Source: Saliniradius amylolyticus (GTDB lineage Bacteria; Pseudomonadota; Gammaproteobacteria; Enterobacterales; Alteromonadaceae). Taken from it: DNA of 64,000 bases. The stretch lies in NCBI RefSeq assembly GCF_003143555.1, contig NZ_CP029347.1, forward strand, positions 2,232,001 to 2,296,000. The letters run 5' to 3'. Positions 46,196 to 57,576 of this stretch are shown piece by piece; the first letter of the stretch is position 1; each line of letters starts with the position of its first letter. Both the position numbers and the translations under genes were made by a program. A model generated the notes under the pieces. That model did not search any database and was not told where the DNA came from. It saw nothing but the letters and a program-made list of their open reading frames with translations.

Positions 46196-48160
46196 CTAAT
46201 GACCTTCCAGCATATGCCGCTCGGCCCGCTCGACTCGACGTGGCTTGCCCGAGATCACCAACACATCATTAGCCAGCAGTCGCGTATCCGGGCCGGGTTC
46301 TGGTAGAGTCTGATTGTCACGCCTTAAGCCTTTCAGCTTCACCCGCAACCCCGGTAAATTGACTTCACCCAACGTTTTACCCACTGCCCAGGCATCGGCG
46401 CTTAAAATCACCGCATGCAAAAACTCCAGCTTACTCTGACTCTCGTAGTTGACCTCAGTCGTTTCCCCGGGGTAAAAGCCATGCAGGTGGTTATAGCGTC
46501 CCTTACGCTCTTCGCGCACCCGCTTAAGGATCCGGCGCATGGGAATACCGGATAAGTGCAACACCTGAGACACTAACATCAAGCTGCCTTCCAGAATTTC
46601 CGGGACCACCTGCGATGCCCCGGCTTGGTAGAGCTCCTCCATGCGATAGTCTTTACGGGTTCTCACCACCACGGGCAGCTGAGGATTGAGTTGTTGGAAG
46701 GTATTCAGTACCCGAAGGGCTCTGGCATGCTCGTCGAACGTAACAATTGCCATCTTGGCCTTATCGAAGCCCACTGCCGCGAGTACATCCTTGCTGCAAC
46801 AGTCGCCATAGTATACCGGCTCCCCGGCGTTGCGGCTCTCTTGTACCCGCATGGGATCCACGTCGATAACCACATACGGAACCTCTTCCACACTGAGCAT
46901 CCGGCTAACCGACTGTCCTACCCGGCCAAAGCCGAGGATCAGTACGTGGTCCTGATATTTGCCTTCGGCGTCCGGCAACAGGTCATCGTCCACTGGACCA
47001 CTCTGCGTCAGGTTGAGTGCAAACCGGCGACTATTTTTTATCAAATAAGGTGTCATCAACATGCTGATCACTCCTACCGAAACAATAAAAGCGTTCAGTT
47101 CCTGAGAGAATAAACCCTGAGTGGTGGCCAGCGATGAAAGCACAAAACTGAATTCACCTAACTGACAGAGCTTAATGCCCGCCGCCCAGGCATCGGCCTT
47201 AGGTGCCTTAAAGATCCAGGCTGCAATACGAATTAACACCACTTTGGCTACCATGACACCCGCCACCGTTAGCAACACCCAGTGACCATTGTCTGCCAGA
47301 GGTGCCAGCGGCAATGCCATGCCAATAGTAATAAAAAAGAGTCCCATCAGGATGTCGCGAAACGGTCGGATGTCGGCTTCCAACTGATAGCGGTATTGGC
47401 TTTCACTGAGCATCATGCCCGCCAGAAAGGCCCCCAGCGCCATGGATAAACCGAATGAATAGGTCATCCCCGCAGCCAGTAGGGTCACTAATATCGCGGT
47501 TAACACAAACAGCTCGTCGGTACGAGTTCTCGCAACTTCACTGAACACTCTCGGTAGTAACCACTTACCGACAGCAAACAGAATAGCGATCACCAAAATT
47601 CCCTTAACAACCGCCATGGAGATAGCGATGGTTAAACTGTCTCCGCCGGAGCCGGCCAGTAGAGGGATGACAATTAACAGCGGCACCACGGCCAAATCCT
47701 GGAACAACAGAACACTGACCGACATTTGTGCCCGGTGGGTATTGAGGTCTCCCCCTTCACTCAATTGCTTGATGACGATGGCCGTCGAGGAAAGAGCCAC
47801 GACCGACCCTACTAGAATAGACTGAGTCAGCGGCAACCCAAATAACAACGCAATACCGGTAAAAAAGGCGGTTGTCAGCAGCATCTGACCGGCACCAACC
47901 CCAAACACCAGGTTGCGCATGGCCAACATCTTCGGCAAAGAAAATTCCAGCCCCAAGGTGAACAGCAGAAACACAATACCAAGCTCGGCGATAAGATGGA
48001 TGCGCTCCACATCCTCAAACAAACTGAGTACTTCAGGGCCCGCAATTATACCGGTGACCAGGTAAGCCAGAATGGGCGGGAGCTGAACCCGACGAAAAGA
48101 CCAGACCGCTAACACCGCCACCGTCATTAACAGTAGGATATTGACAACATTTTGTTCCAT
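46196..48160 (-). CDS. CPA2 monovalent cation:proton antiporter with TrkA domains (KefB/YbaL-like)
   Basis: Integral membrane antiporter, probably K+ or Na+ against H+. The 654 residues have about 12 helices (1-385), including the conserved ALSSTAIVIKQL and LFQDLAVVPLL. A TrkA-N nucleotide-binding domain follows (VLILGFGRVGQSVSRML, about 408-530), then a TrkA-C domain at the end. The regulatory domain suggests gating by NAD(H) or another ligand. The specific ion cannot be read from the sequence. Divergent from the GGDEF gene. Confidence 0.9.
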   Translation of the reverse strand: MEQNVVNILLLMTVAVLAVWSFRRVQLPPILAYLVTGIIAGPEVLSLFEDVERIHLIAELGIVFLLFTLGLEFSLPKMLAMRNLVFGVGAGQMLLTTAFFTGIALLFGLPLTQSILVGSVVALSSTAIVIKQLSEGGDLNTHRAQMSVSVLLFQDLAVVPLLIVIPLLAGSGGDSLTIAISMAVVKGILVIAILFAVGKWLLPRVFSEVARTRTDELFVLTAILVTLLAAGMTYSFGLSMALGAFLAGMMLSESQYRYQLEADIRPFRDILMGLFFITIGMALPLAPLADNGHWVLLTVAGVMVAKVVLIRIAAWIFKAPKADAWAAGIKLCQLGEFSFVLSSLATTQGLFSQELNAFIVSVGVISMLMTPYLIKNSRRFALNLTQSGPVDDDLLPDAEGKYQDHVLILGFGRVGQSVSRMLSVEEVPYVVIDVDPMRVQESRNAGEPVYYGDCCSKDVLAAVGFDKAKMAIVTFDEHARALRVLNTFQQLNPQLPVVVRTRKDYRMEELYQAGASQVVPEILEGSLMLVSQVLHLSGIPMRRILKRVREERKGRYNHLHGFYPGETTEVNYESQSKLEFLHAVILSADAWAVGKTLGEVNLPGLRVKLKGLRRDNQTLPEPGPDTRLLANDVLVISGKPRRVERAERHMLEGH

Positions 48161-48191
48161 GTTACCCCTGTTATCCGAGTGAGACCAATTT

Positions 48192-48206
48192 AGGCACGCT
48201 TATTGC
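48192..48206 (+). promoter_or_regulatory. Sigma-54-like promoter of the GGDEF gene
   Basis: The plus strand reads TTTAGGCACG-CTTA-TTGCTTT. GGCACG and TTGC at exact -24/-12 spacing agree with the consensus except for A in place of the first T. The start codon lies about 60 bases downstream. Confidence 0.65.
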
Positions 48207-48242
48207 TTTATTCCAAGTAAATCATAAGTAGTCAGTCAAAAA

Positions 48243-48256
48243 GTCAGTTTTCTGAC
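48243..48256 (+). other. Hairpin next to the ribosome site of the GGDEF gene
   Basis: GTCAG-TTTT-CTGAC stem loop immediately upstream of the G-run that serves as ribosome site. It could affect translation of the TTG-started gene. A GTCAG copy also lies just before it. Confidence 0.35.
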
Positions 48257-48267
48257 GGGGGGATCAC

Positions 48268-49134
48268 TTGGAACAACTCATCCCAGCTAACGATAACACA
48301 GTTGCACAGGGCTTTTTTACTTTCAGTACTAATCGGGAAGTCCTTACAGACAGCCACCGTCTAGCTCTGCTGCAAACACTGCTTGCGGCCACCGATACTC
48401 AGAGCCTGATCAACGATTTTTTTCAAGAGCTTCAATGTTGGCTGGCCATCGAGTCCGTCGAACTTATCAGTGCCGAGAGCTCCGTTCGCTCTGGGCGGCC
48501 ACGTCCGTCACTGCGCTATCTGGACTTCCCATGTGAGGAGTCGACTCAAAGTGAGTGCAGCCTTCGTTACGGCGTTCTTGAACCTCTGTCAGTCTGGCAA
48601 CGCAGCTTGCTGGGTGTGCTGCATGAGACGGTGAGATTGCCTTTGCAGCATATGCTGCAACAGGAGCGGCTTAAGCATTTGGCCAGGCGTGACCACCTCA
48701 CCGGCTTAGGCAACCGGGCTCATTTCGATGACAGCATTAACACCTTTATGCACAGGGCTGAACGCGATGGGAAGGCGTTTGGCTTATTAGTACTAGACCT
48801 GGATAAATTTAAACAAATCAATGATACCCATGGGCACTGCGAGGGGGATACGGTACTGGTTGCACTTGCCAGCGCGATTCGCGTCAGCTTACGGGGCACA
48901 GATCAGGCTTTCCGCCTCGGCGGCGATGAATTCTGTTGCCTGGTGGACGATGATAAGGCCGCAACTCTGGAATCGGTGGCAGAGCGGATTCGCCACAATA
49001 TGCAGTCTCAGCCAATCCTCAGCAAGCACAAGCTTACCTGTAGCATCGGCTTTAGCCTGTTAAGCGACGATGACGATGCCAGGAGGCTACTGCACCGGGC
49101 CGACAAGGCTCTGTACCGAGAGAAACACCGTTAA
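48268..49134 (+). CDS. GGDEF diguanylate cyclase
   Basis: Makes cyclic di-GMP from GTP. The 288 residues start at TTG (48268) behind GGGGGG; no ATG exists before the catalytic domain. The N-terminal ~130 residues are an unrecognised, soluble sensor-like region with no membrane helix. The GGDEF domain (about 138-288) has DHLTGLGNR, the metal-binding DLDKFKQIND and an intact active site GGDEF (218-222). The inhibitory I-site R209-G-T-D212 is exactly five residues before it. The enzyme should be active and product-inhibited. Convergent with tilS. Confidence 0.92.
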   Translation: MEQLIPANDNTVAQGFFTFSTNREVLTDSHRLALLQTLLAATDTQSLINDFFQELQCWLAIESVELISAESSVRSGRPRPSLRYLDFPCEESTQSECSLRYGVLEPLSVWQRSLLGVLHETVRLPLQHMLQQERLKHLARRDHLTGLGNRAHFDDSINTFMHRAERDGKAFGLLVLDLDKFKQINDTHGHCEGDTVLVALASAIRVSLRGTDQAFRLGGDEFCCLVDDDKAATLESVAERIRHNMQSQPILSKHKLTCSIGFSLLSDDDDARRLLHRADKALYREKHR

Positions 49135-49161
49135 ACGACTTTGGCGGCAAGCCTCTGCCGC

Positions 49162-50505
49162 TTAAGACAGTTCCTTGCCGCCTTGACGGACAACAACCGG
49201 CAAGGTGGCCTGGCCCGGCTCAATATCAGCCTGCTTCACCCATCCCCGTCCCCAGAGCGCCAGGATACGGCCATTTTTGCGTAGCCATACACACTGAGAG
49301 CGCTCCCACGGCGGCAGCTGCCACAACTTAAACCATTGCTTTAGCGGCTTGCTACGGGGGCTGCCTTGAGGCTTAAAAGACTGATTTAAGGTACCTTGTC
49401 CAACTTCCGCGTATCGGTCCAGTACCACCTGAGCCACACCCGGCTCGTCCGTGTCGGTCGTGACCTGAATAAGCCGTCCATCGGGTAACCGAAAAGCCTC
49501 CGCTCCGTTCCAGGAATGAGCCCATGGTCGGGGTGGCTCAGTACGCGGACAACAATACAGGCGCTGCTGAAAACGCCGTAACTGATAATCCTGCCACGCC
49601 AGGCAAGGCATCCCATCGTCGGCAGCGCCAAGTAATTCACGTTCCAGACGTTGTAAAAGATGTCGGGGCGGCATAGGCACACTGAGCTTCTCCAACCAGC
49701 GACGGATAACCAGATTGCGCTTGGCCTCTGGTAATGTTCTGAGTGCCTGGGCATCAAGCTGCTCCGTCGCAAGTTGTAGCGACTTGAGCAGCTCATCGGC
49801 AAGATCATCCAGCAAGGCTTGCTGTTCGCCGCAGAGCTCGGCACTGCGCGCAACTGTGGCAGCCAACTGCGGCCAACGCTCCGTCATCAGTGGCAGAATT
49901 TCCTGACGCAAGAAATTGCGTTCGTAGGCTGGGTCACTATTGGATTCATCTTCCACCCAGGTCAGTCCGTGTTCATGGGCGTAGGCGAGAATTGCCGCCT
50001 GGCTGGAGCCTAATAATGGCCGGTGTAAAAACAATTCACCGCGTCTGCCGTGTTCAGGCATACCGGCCAGCCCTTTAGGGCCAGCGCCACGCTTGAGCTG
50101 CAGCAGCACCGTTTCCAATTGGTCATCCTGATGCTGGGCCAGTAACACATGGGTTTTTGCAGGCAGAAGTGCATCAAAAGCCTGGTAGCGAGCCGTTCGT
50201 GCTTCGGCTTCAAGGCTAGAGCGGGATTGATTGGATAACTCAACGCAACGATAATAAAATTCAAACTGCCACTGCTCTGCCCAATACTGACAATGAGCCA
50301 ACCAGCTATCGGCATTAGGGCTTAAACCATGATGAATATGCACGGCCAGATAACGATGTTGAGGATAGTGCTTACGAGTCTGAGCCAGCAGGTGCAACAG
50401 CACCTGGGAGTCCACCCCACCACTATAACCCACAGCAAGGACCTGAGGTTCATTGCACTCAAGCACCTCTGTCATTCCGGCGATAAGTTCGTGATAGAGA
50501 CTCAT
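49162..50505 (-). CDS. tilS: tRNA(Ile)-lysidine synthase TilS
   Basis: Modifies C34 of tRNA-Ile(CAT) to lysidine, an essential step for AUA decoding. I use ATG at 50505 (447 residues, MSLYHELIAGMTEV); an in-frame GTG at 50535 would add ten residues encoded by a hairpin. The PP-loop motif SGGVDS is at residues 28-33, followed by AVHIHHGLSPNADSW, LAQHQDDQLETVLLQLKRG and a C-terminal substrate-binding domain. A GC-rich stem ends just before the start codon. Confidence 0.95.
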   Translation of the reverse strand: MSLYHELIAGMTEVLECNEPQVLAVGYSGGVDSQVLLHLLAQTRKHYPQHRYLAVHIHHGLSPNADSWLAHCQYWAEQWQFEFYYRCVELSNQSRSSLEAEARTARYQAFDALLPAKTHVLLAQHQDDQLETVLLQLKRGAGPKGLAGMPEHGRRGELFLHRPLLGSSQAAILAYAHEHGLTWVEDESNSDPAYERNFLRQEILPLMTERWPQLAATVARSAELCGEQQALLDDLADELLKSLQLATEQLDAQALRTLPEAKRNLVIRRWLEKLSVPMPPRHLLQRLERELLGAADDGMPCLAWQDYQLRRFQQRLYCCPRTEPPRPWAHSWNGAEAFRLPDGRLIQVTTDTDEPGVAQVVLDRYAEVGQGTLNQSFKPQGSPRSKPLKQWFKLWQLPPWERSQCVWLRKNGRILALWGRGWVKQADIEPGQATLPVVVRQGGKELS

Positions 50506-50527
50506 AATAGAAAGGCCGCAACGCGGC
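50506..50527 (-). terminator. Terminator-like hairpin between accA and tilS
   Basis: The minus strand reads GGCCGC-gtt-GCGGCC-TTTCTATT and then the tilS ATG. The stem is strong and the T-run is interrupted. It may end accA transcripts, or act as an attenuator or translational block for tilS. Confidence 0.55.
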
Positions 50528-50595
50528 CCTCGCACCTTGATTGAATCATTTTCGCTCTCAACAGAGACGAAGATAAAAAATAATCAGGCTCTTAA

Positions 50596-51552
50596 TTAGC
50601 AGTAGCCGAAGGACATCAGCCGGTCATAGCGTTGGGATTTAAGCTCGCTCTTGTCCAGCTTCTGCAACTGCGCTAACTGTTGTTTCAACACAGCCTTGAG
50701 GTTGCCAGCCATGGTTTCATAATCGCGATGGGCCCCACCTAAAGGCTCGTCGACGATAGCATTGATAAGGCCCAGCTCTTTGATTTGCCCGGCGCTGACA
50801 CCCATGGCTTCTGCAGCCAGCGGCGCCTTATCGGCGCTTTTCCACAAGATAGAAGCGCAGCCTTCCGGCGAAATTACCGAGTAGGTGGAGTACTGCAACA
50901 TGTTCACCCTGTCACCCACACCAATGGCCAGGGCACCACCGGACCCCCCCTCGCCGATGACGGTGCAGATCACCGGTACGTCCAGCTCGGCCATTTCTTT
51001 AAGATTACGGGCGATGGCTTCACTCTGACCACGTTCCTCGGCACCCACGCCCGGATAAGCGCCCGGCGTGTCGATAAAGGTCACAATAGGCAGGTTAAAA
51101 CGCTCGGCCATCTGCATCAGACGCAAGGCTTTACGATACCCCTCAGGCTTCGGCATACCGAAGTTGCGCTTCACCTTTTCCTGGGTATCCCGTCCTTTTT
51201 GATGACCAATCACCATCACCGGCTGCTCATCCAGCTTCGCCAAACCGCCGACAATAGCTTTGTCATCGGCAAAGGCGCGGTCGCCTGCCAACTCATCAAA
51301 CTCACTGAATAAACGGGGGATATAGTCCAGCGTATAGGGACGCAGGGGGTGACGAGCCAATTGTGATACCTGCCAGGCGCCCAGATCACTGAAGATCTTC
51401 TTGGTCAGCTCTGCGCTTTTCTCTTTCAGACGAGTAATTTCCTCTTCCAGACCGACATCAAATTCGCCGCCCTGATTGACCAACCTTAACTCTTCAATTT
51501 TTGCGTCCAGCTCAGCAATTGGCTGCTCGAAGGTCAGATAATTTAAACTCAT
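50596..51552 (-). CDS. accA: Acetyl-CoA carboxylase carboxyltransferase subunit alpha
   Basis: Part of the enzyme making malonyl-CoA, the first step of fatty-acid synthesis. I use ATG at 51552 (318 residues, [20 protein letters not shown]) with AAGG eight bases upstream; an ATG six bases earlier is less likely. Highly conserved segments: [39 protein letters not shown], and [20 protein letters not shown]. It follows dnaE by 46 bases, as in many gammaproteobacteria. Confidence 0.98.
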   Translation of the reverse strand: MSLNYLTFEQPIAELDAKIEELRLVNQGGEFDVGLEEEITRLKEKSAELTKKIFSDLGAWQVSQLARHPLRPYTLDYIPRLFSEFDELAGDRAFADDKAIVGGLAKLDEQPVMVIGHQKGRDTQEKVKRNFGMPKPEGYRKALRLMQMAERFNLPIVTFIDTPGAYPGVGAEERGQSEAIARNLKEMAELDVPVICTVIGEGGSGGALAIGVGDRVNMLQYSTYSVISPEGCASILWKSADKAPLAAEAMGVSAGQIKELGLINAIVDEPLGGAHRDYETMAGNLKAVLKQQLAQLQKLDKSELKSQRYDRLMSFGYC

Positions 51553-51598
51553 TCCCATGCCTTAATAATGTTGGGCCGGCCCAATACCGGCGGTGGCG

Positions 51599-54500
51599 TC
51601 AGTCGTAGCTTAACGTCACCCGATGTTCACCTATGGATAGCTTCAGGTCGTGCAATAATTCATCCTGAGGGGTGACAAACCATTCCGTTCCGGCTGCCAG
51701 TGTTGCCTCGGCGTCCGGATGACGGAAATGAAAATGCACCGGACAACTGCCCCCTTTGTAGGGCGTCAGAATCTGCTGCAGTGCCGTCACCTGATTGTCC
51801 ATTTTCTCGTGTTCCAGGCTCAGGATGATTGCTCTGGCGTTCTTTTCCCGCGCTTGCACGATGTCCTGTACGTCGCGGGCCGTCATTGTATTGCTATCAG
51901 AATAGTCATCAAAGCGGACCTGTCCAGATACTACCAAAATTCTGTCTTTTTGCAGCAGTTCCTCAAACTCTTCGAAGGCATCGGGGAAAAAGCGTACATC
52001 CAGACGGGCACTCTTATCATCCAGAGTCACTATCCCCCAACGACGCCCCTTCTTGTTGATCATCACCCGTACATCGATGACCAGCCCCACGGCCATGGCT
52101 TTACCGTCTTTGGGAGTGGGCTTCACATCCACCAGACGCCCCTGACAGAACTGGCTGATTTCCTTGCGGTATTGATTGATAGGATGACCGGTCAGATAAA
52201 GGCCCAGGGTATCTCGTTCACCGTCCAGCCAGACCTTCTCAGCCCAGGGCGGGACATCGGCAAAGGCCTGCTTGACCTCTTCGGGTTCACTGACCAGCAG
52301 ACCAAACATATCGGTCTGACCATGAGACTCTGCCTTGGCGTGTTGATCCGCCGCCTTAATCGCCTCAGGCAAGGTGGCATGAATCGCGGCCCGGTGAGGG
52401 CCTAAATTATCCATGGCCCCGGCCAGTACCAACTTCTCCATCACGCGCTTGTTGATGCGTTTAAGATCGATACGGGCGCAAAAGTCGAACAAGTCGGCAA
52501 AAGGACCATCGGCCTGACGAGCACTGATGATGGCCTCAATAGGGCCCTCTCCCACGCCTTTCACCGCACCGATGCCGTAGACGATCTGACCGTCATCATT
52601 AACCGAGAACTTATACTGACCGGTGTTCACATCCGGTGGCAACACCGTCAGCCCCATCCGGTGGCATTCGTCTACCAGAGTTACAATCTTATCGGTATTG
52701 TCCATATCCGCCGACATGACCGCGGCCATAAACTCAGCAGGGTAGTGTGTCTTAAGCCACAGGGTCTGATACGACACCAAGGCATAGGCGGCGGAGTGGG
52801 ACTTGTTGAACCCATAACCGGCAAATTTTTCCACCAGATCGAAGATCTTCATCGCCAGATCTGGATCGATGTTGTTATTCTTGGCCCCCTCCTCAAAGAA
52901 GGCGCGCTGCTTGGCCATTTCCTCAGGCTTTTTCTTACCCATGGCCCGACGTAACAAGTCGGCGCTCCCCAGGCTATACCCGGCCATCACCTGGGCGATT
53001 TGCATCACCTGCTCCTGATACAGGATGACGCCGTAGGTGGGCTTGAGAATCTCCTCTAAACACTCGTGTTGATAGTTAGGATCCGGATAGGAAATTTCCT
53101 CACGACCGTGCTTACGATCGATAAAATTATCCACCATGCCCGACTGTAAGGGACCCGGCCGGAACAGAGCCACTAGGGCGATAATATCTTCGAAGTTATC
53201 CGGCCGAAGTCGCTTGATGAGTTCCTTCATTCCGCGGGATTCCAGCTGGAACACGGCGGTAGTCTCGGCGTTTTGCAGCAACTTAAAGCTGGCTCGGTCG
53301 GCCAGCGGAATGGCTGTTATATCAATGGTTTCACCGCTACGCCCCTGGATCATATCGATGGCCCACTGAATAATCGTCAGGGTACGCAGGCCGAGGAAGT
53401 CAAATTTGACCAGCCCCGCGGTTTCCACATCGTTCTTGTCGAACTGGGTAACCGGATTTTTTCCTTCATCATCACAATACAGTGGTGAGAAATCGGTAAT
53501 CTTGGTGGGCGAGATCACCACGCCTCCGGCGTGTTTACCGGCGTTCCGAGTGACCCCTTCGAGAATACGCGCCATGTCAATGAGCTCTTTCACATCTTCA
53601 TCCTGCTCATAGACTTCGGGCAGACGTGGCTCCTCGTTGAAGGCTTTTTCGAGAGTCATTCCCGGATCGCCCGGGATTAATTTGGAGATCTTATCCACGA
53701 ACCCATACGGGTGACCCATCACCCGGCCCACATCGCGGATGGCTGCCTTCGCCGCCATAGTGCCGAAGGTGATGATCTGGGACACCGCGTCCCGTCCGTA
53801 CATCTCGGCCACGTGGTCGATGACTTCATCGCGGCGATCCATACAAAAGTCCACGTCGAAGTCCGGCATGGAGACCCGCTCGGGGTTTAAGAAGCGCTCG
53901 AACAGCAGGTCGAACTCCAGCGGATCCAGGTCGGTGATCTTAAGGGCATAAGCCACCAGGGAACCGGCGCCCGAGCCCCGCCCAGGCCCTACCGGAATAC
54001 CGTTATCCTTACTCCACTGGATAAACTCCATAACGATCAGGAAGTAGCCGGGAAAGCCCATCTGATTGATAACATCCAGTTCCACCTTTAAGCGTTCGTC
54101 GTATGCAGGACGCTGCTTGGCTCGCTCTTCGGAGTCTGGGAATAGAAACTCTAACCGCTCTTGCAATCCCTCTTCAGACTTTTTCACCAAAAAGTCTTCG
54201 GTAGTCAGATCGCCCGTTGGAAACTGGGGCAGGAAGTACTTCCCTAAGGTCACGGTGACATTACAACGTTTGGCAATCTCCACCGTATTGTCGATGGCCT
54301 CAGGAATATCGCTGAAAAGCTCCACCATTTCCTCAGGTGTGCGCAAATATTGCTGCTCTGAGTAATTTTTCGGTCGGCGCTTATCATCCAAAGCATAACC
54401 ATCGTGAATGGAGACCCGCACCTCGTGGGCATAGAACCCCTCACGATCGATAAAACATACCTCATTGGTGGCCACTACCGGCAGGCCAGCTTGTTGGGCG

Positions 54501-55063
54501 AGTGCCACCGCAGCATGCAAATAGTCTTCCTCACCGGGTCGACCGGTACGAATCAGCTCCAAATAAAAGCGTTCGGGAAAGTATTGCTGATAAAACGCAG
54601 TAAACTCATCAATCAGGCGTTGGTTGCCCTTTGCAAGCACCGCGCCCAAATCTCCTTCACGACCACCGGACAGCACGATAAGCCCGGCGTTCAATTCTGC
54701 CAGCCACTCACGGTCAATCACCGGATGGCCCTGAATATAACCACGTTGGTAAGCTCGGGAAATCAACAAAGTCAGATTCTGATAGCCGGTATTATCCATG
54801 GCGAGCAAGGTCAGGCGATAAAGCTGCTCCTCCATAGGCTCACTCTGAACCCAGAAGTCGGCTCCGATGATCGGCTTAATTCCCAGCGCATGGGCGTCTG
54901 AGTAAAAACGCACCAGTCCGCACAGATTAACCTGATCGGTGATGGCCACTGCCGGCATCTGTTCGTCTTTCACCCTTGCCAGAATCGGCTTAATCTTGTT
55001 CAGACCATCGACCATGGAAAAGTCGCTGTGAACGCGCAAATGCACAAAGTTGCTATCAGCCAT
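51599..55063 (-). CDS. dnaE: DNA polymerase III alpha subunit
   Basis: Catalytic subunit of the replicative polymerase. The 1154 residues include the N-terminal PHP domain ([13 protein letters not shown]), the palm with [16 protein letters not shown] and the catalytic aspartates in [13 protein letters not shown], and the fingers region with [19 protein letters not shown]. An OB-fold domain follows, then the C-terminal tau-binding region. Length matches the E. coli enzyme (1160). It overlaps rnhB by eight bases. Confidence 0.98.
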   Translation of the reverse strand: MADSNFVHLRVHSDFSMVDGLNKIKPILARVKDEQMPAVAITDQVNLCGLVRFYSDAHALGIKPIIGADFWVQSEPMEEQLYRLTLLAMDNTGYQNLTLLISRAYQRGYIQGHPVIDREWLAELNAGLIVLSGGREGDLGAVLAKGNQRLIDEFTAFYQQYFPERFYLELIRTGRPGEEDYLHAAVALAQQAGLPVVATNEVCFIDREGFYAHEVRVSIHDGYALDDKRRPKNYSEQQYLRTPEEMVELFSDIPEAIDNTVEIAKRCNVTVTLGKYFLPQFPTGDLTTEDFLVKKSEEGLQERLEFLFPDSEERAKQRPAYDERLKVELDVINQMGFPGYFLIVMEFIQWSKDNGIPVGPGRGSGAGSLVAYALKITDLDPLEFDLLFERFLNPERVSMPDFDVDFCMDRRDEVIDHVAEMYGRDAVSQIITFGTMAAKAAIRDVGRVMGHPYGFVDKISKLIPGDPGMTLEKAFNEEPRLPEVYEQDEDVKELIDMARILEGVTRNAGKHAGGVVISPTKITDFSPLYCDDEGKNPVTQFDKNDVETAGLVKFDFLGLRTLTIIQWAIDMIQGRSGETIDITAIPLADRASFKLLQNAETTAVFQLESRGMKELIKRLRPDNFEDIIALVALFRPGPLQSGMVDNFIDRKHGREEISYPDPNYQHECLEEILKPTYGVILYQEQVMQIAQVMAGYSLGSADLLRRAMGKKKPEEMAKQRAFFEEGAKNNNIDPDLAMKIFDLVEKFAGYGFNKSHSAAYALVSYQTLWLKTHYPAEFMAAVMSADMDNTDKIVTLVDECHRMGLTVLPPDVNTGQYKFSVNDDGQIVYGIGAVKGVGEGPIEAIISARQADGPFADLFDFCARIDLKRINKRVMEKLVLAGAMDNLGPHRAAIHATLPEAIKAADQHAKAESHGQTDMFGLLVSEPEEVKQAFADVPPWAEKVWLDGERDTLGLYLTGHPINQYRKEISQFCQGRLVDVKPTPKDGKAMAVGLVIDVRVMINKKGRRWGIVTLDDKSARLDVRFFPDAFEEFEELLQKDRILVVSGQVRFDDYSDSNTMTARDVQDIVQAREKNARAIILSLEHEKMDNQVTALQQILTPYKGGSCPVHFHFRHPDAEATLAAGTEWFVTPQDELLHDLKLSIGEHRVTLSYD

Positions 55064-55658
55064 TAGATACTCCGCGATGAGCTTCGAGCGCTTTTTGAAC
55101 CGGTTTAAAACTCAGACGATGAAAAGGCGTTGGTCCCAACTCCGACAGGCTCTGAAGATGTTGCTTGGTGGGGTACCCCTTGTGCTGTGCAAAGCCATAG
55201 CCGGGATAGTCCTGCTCGAGTTGCTGCATTTCTCTGTCCCGCGTTACCTTAGCCAGAATCGAGGCGGCAGAGATGGCCGCTACCCGGCTGTCACCTTTGA
55301 CCACCGCCTCACTGGAGTACGACCAGTTTGGGCAGCGGTTGCCATCCACTAACACGTGTTGCGGCTGGTGACTTAAGCCCTCAACAGCCCGCTCCATGGC
55401 CAGCATGGTAGCACTCAGGATATTCATCTGGTCGATTTCGGCGGGAGTCGCCCGGCCTACATTCCAACACAATGCCTGAGTCTGAATGATGTCGAACAAT
55501 GCTTCTCGTCTTTTTTCTGACAAGGCCTTGGAGTCTGTCAGGCCCTCGATAGGTCTGTCCGGCTGCAGGATCACTGCCGCGGTGACCACGTCTCCCACCA
55601 GTGGACCGCGACCCACCTCATCCACACCGGCAATTAAGGCAGATACTGCTTGGCTCAT
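55056..55658 (-). CDS. rnhB: Ribonuclease HII
   Basis: Removes ribonucleotides and RNA primers from RNA-DNA hybrids. The 200 residues carry the type 2 signature [10 protein letters not shown] with catalytic D13 and E14, followed by [15 protein letters not shown] and [11 protein letters not shown]. It overlaps dnaE by eight bases and lpxB by four (ATGA). The order lpxB-rnhB-dnaE is standard. Confidence 0.97.
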   Translation of the reverse strand: MSQAVSALIAGVDEVGRGPLVGDVVTAAVILQPDRPIEGLTDSKALSEKRREALFDIIQTQALCWNVGRATPAEIDQMNILSATMLAMERAVEGLSHQPQHVLVDGNRCPNWSYSSEAVVKGDSRVAAISAASILAKVTRDREMQQLEQDYPGYGFAQHKGYPTKQHLQSLSELGPTPFHRLSFKPVQKALEAHRGVSNG

Positions 55659-56800
55659 GGGTTTTGAATCAGCTCCAGCACAGCCTGGGCAGCGCTCTCA
55701 TCGGCGCCCAGACGAATCGATTGATGTAAATCGGTAAAGCGTTTGACCAGCTTTGGCGACCCACCTTTGAGTAAGGGGCGCAGGTTTTTGGCTATCATGG
55801 GTCCGGTCACGTCAGATTGCAGCAACTCAGGCACCAGTGATTCACGGGCCAGCAAGTTGGGCAGTGAGAAATACGGCAGCTTCACCAAATGCTTACCGAT
55901 TTGGTACGTTAGCCAGTTAAACTTGTAGCAGACCACCATGGGTTTCTTGCATAACATGGCCTCCAGAGTCGCCGTACCGGAAGCCAGTAAAATCGCATCG
56001 GCGGCGGTCATTACCTCACGGGAGCGTCCATCCACGACGTGGATGTTCGTCACCGTAGGAAAGTCATCTAGCAAGCTCTGAATCTGTTCCCGACGAGCGT
56101 CATTAGCCGCCGGCATCACCACCTTCAATGCGGGGTAATCCTGATTAAGTTCAGCGATGGCATCCAGAAAGGGTGGTAACATGCGACTGACTTCGCCGCC
56201 ACGGCTACCGGGCAAGATCGCCAGCACCTTATCCTTTGGCCCTAAGCCTAGCTGCTCCCTCGCGGCTAATGTATCTGGCTCCAGCGGAATCGCGTCGGCC
56301 AGAGTATGGCCCACAAAGCGACAAGGCACCTCATGCTTATCATAGAACGTCTTTTCAAACGGCAGCAGACTGAGAACCAGGTCTGTCGCCTTGGCGATTT
56401 TAACAATGCGTTTCTGGCGCCAGGCCCATACCGAGGGACTGACATACTGCACGGTCTTAATACCTGCCTGCTTGAGTTTTAACTCCAACCCCAGGTTAAA
56501 ATCAGGTGCATCCACGCCAATAAAGACATCTGGCGGATTAGCGGTGAAATGAGTCACCAATGATTTTCGAATCGCCAGGAGTTCTTTGAGGTGCTTAGCC
56601 ACCTCAAACAATCCCATTACCGACAGCTTTTCCATATCGAACAGGGAGCGACAGCCTTGGGCCTGCATCTGCGGGCCTCCAATGCCTTCAATAATCGCGT
56701 CAGGATAGCGCTGTTTTAGGTTCTTAAGCAGGCCCGCTCCAAGGATGTCACCTGAGGCTTCGCCGGCAACAATACCGATACGCAGAGGGGCAGCGGCCAT
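55655..56800 (-). CDS. lpxB: Lipid-A-disaccharide synthase
   Basis: Glycosyltransferase joining UDP-2,3-diacylglucosamine and lipid X in lipid A synthesis. The 381 residues start near [17 protein letters not shown], with [16 protein letters not shown] and [15 protein letters not shown] as family motifs. Peripheral inner-membrane enzyme. It lies two bases after lpxA and overlaps rnhB by four. Confidence 0.97.
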   Translation of the reverse strand: MAAAPLRIGIVAGEASGDILGAGLLKNLKQRYPDAIIEGIGGPQMQAQGCRSLFDMEKLSVMGLFEVAKHLKELLAIRKSLVTHFTANPPDVFIGVDAPDFNLGLELKLKQAGIKTVQYVSPSVWAWRQKRIVKIAKATDLVLSLLPFEKTFYDKHEVPCRFVGHTLADAIPLEPDTLAAREQLGLGPKDKVLAILPGSRGGEVSRMLPPFLDAIAELNQDYPALKVVMPAANDARREQIQSLLDDFPTVTNIHVVDGRSREVMTAADAILLASGTATLEAMLCKKPMVVCYKFNWLTYQIGKHLVKLPYFSLPNLLARESLVPELLQSDVTGPMIAKNLRPLLKGGSPKLVKRFTDLHQSIRLGADESAAQAVLELIQNP

Positions 56801-56802
56801 GA

Positions 56803-57573
56803 TCAGCGGATGATGCCGCGTTGGGACGCGGCCACGAACTCGGCTAACAGCGCCACTTCAGGCGTTTTCTTCGCCATGTCATTGAGCTGCTGTACCGCCT
56901 CGTCCTGACTCAGGCCTTGGCGGTATAAGACCTTGTAAGCCCGTCTGATGGCCATAATGGTATCTTTATTAAAGCCACGCCGACGCAACCCCTCAGAATT
57001 AATCCCATGGGGAGCCACTTTCTCACCACCGGCCATCACATAGGGCGGTAGGTCCTTAACCAGAATAGATCCAGCCCCACAAAAACTGTGGGAACCAATA
57101 TGACAGAACTGATGCACGCCGCTCATGCCCCCGATGATCACCCAGTCGCCAATATGCACATGGCCGGCAATGGAACCATTATTGGCGATAATGTTGTTAT
57201 CCCCCATGACCACATCGTGGGCGATATGGGCGTAGGCCATTAACAGATTATCGGAGCCTATCTTCGTCAGGCTATTGTCCTGAATGGTGCCCCGATGAAC
57301 GGTGACACATTCGCGAATTACATTATTGTCACCGATTTCCAGACGGGTAGGCTCACCAGCGTATTTTTTGTCCTGGCAGTCTTCGCCCACAGAGGCAAAC
57401 TGGTAAATATGGTTGCCGCGGCCCATCACTGTAGGACCTTTAACGACAACATGAGACTCAATAACGGTGTTATCTCCGATCACGACATCGGGACCGATCA
57501 CTGAATAGGGACCGATGCTGACGTTTTGACCAATGCTGGCCTTAGGGTCAATAATGGCTGTTTGGTGAATCAC
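56803..57573 (-). CDS. lpxA: UDP-N-acetylglucosamine acyltransferase
   Basis: First enzyme of lipid A synthesis: transfers a hydroxyacyl chain from ACP to UDP-GlcNAc. The 256 residues show left-handed beta-helix hexapeptide repeats from residue 7 on. The catalytic histidine fits H119 in [14 protein letters not shown]. The helical C-terminal domain contains [19 protein letters not shown] and ends SQRGIIR. It lies three bases after fabZ. Confidence 0.98.
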   Translation of the reverse strand: MIHQTAIIDPKASIGQNVSIGPYSVIGPDVVIGDNTVIESHVVVKGPTVMGRGNHIYQFASVGEDCQDKKYAGEPTRLEIGDNNVIRECVTVHRGTIQDNSLTKIGSDNLLMAYAHIAHDVVMGDNNIIANNGSIAGHVHIGDWVIIGGMSGVHQFCHIGSHSFCGAGSILVKDLPPYVMAGGEKVAPHGINSEGLRRRGFNKDTIMAIRRAYKVLYRQGLSQDEAVQQLNDMAKKTPEVALLAEFVAASQRGIIR

Positions 57574-57576
57574 CGT

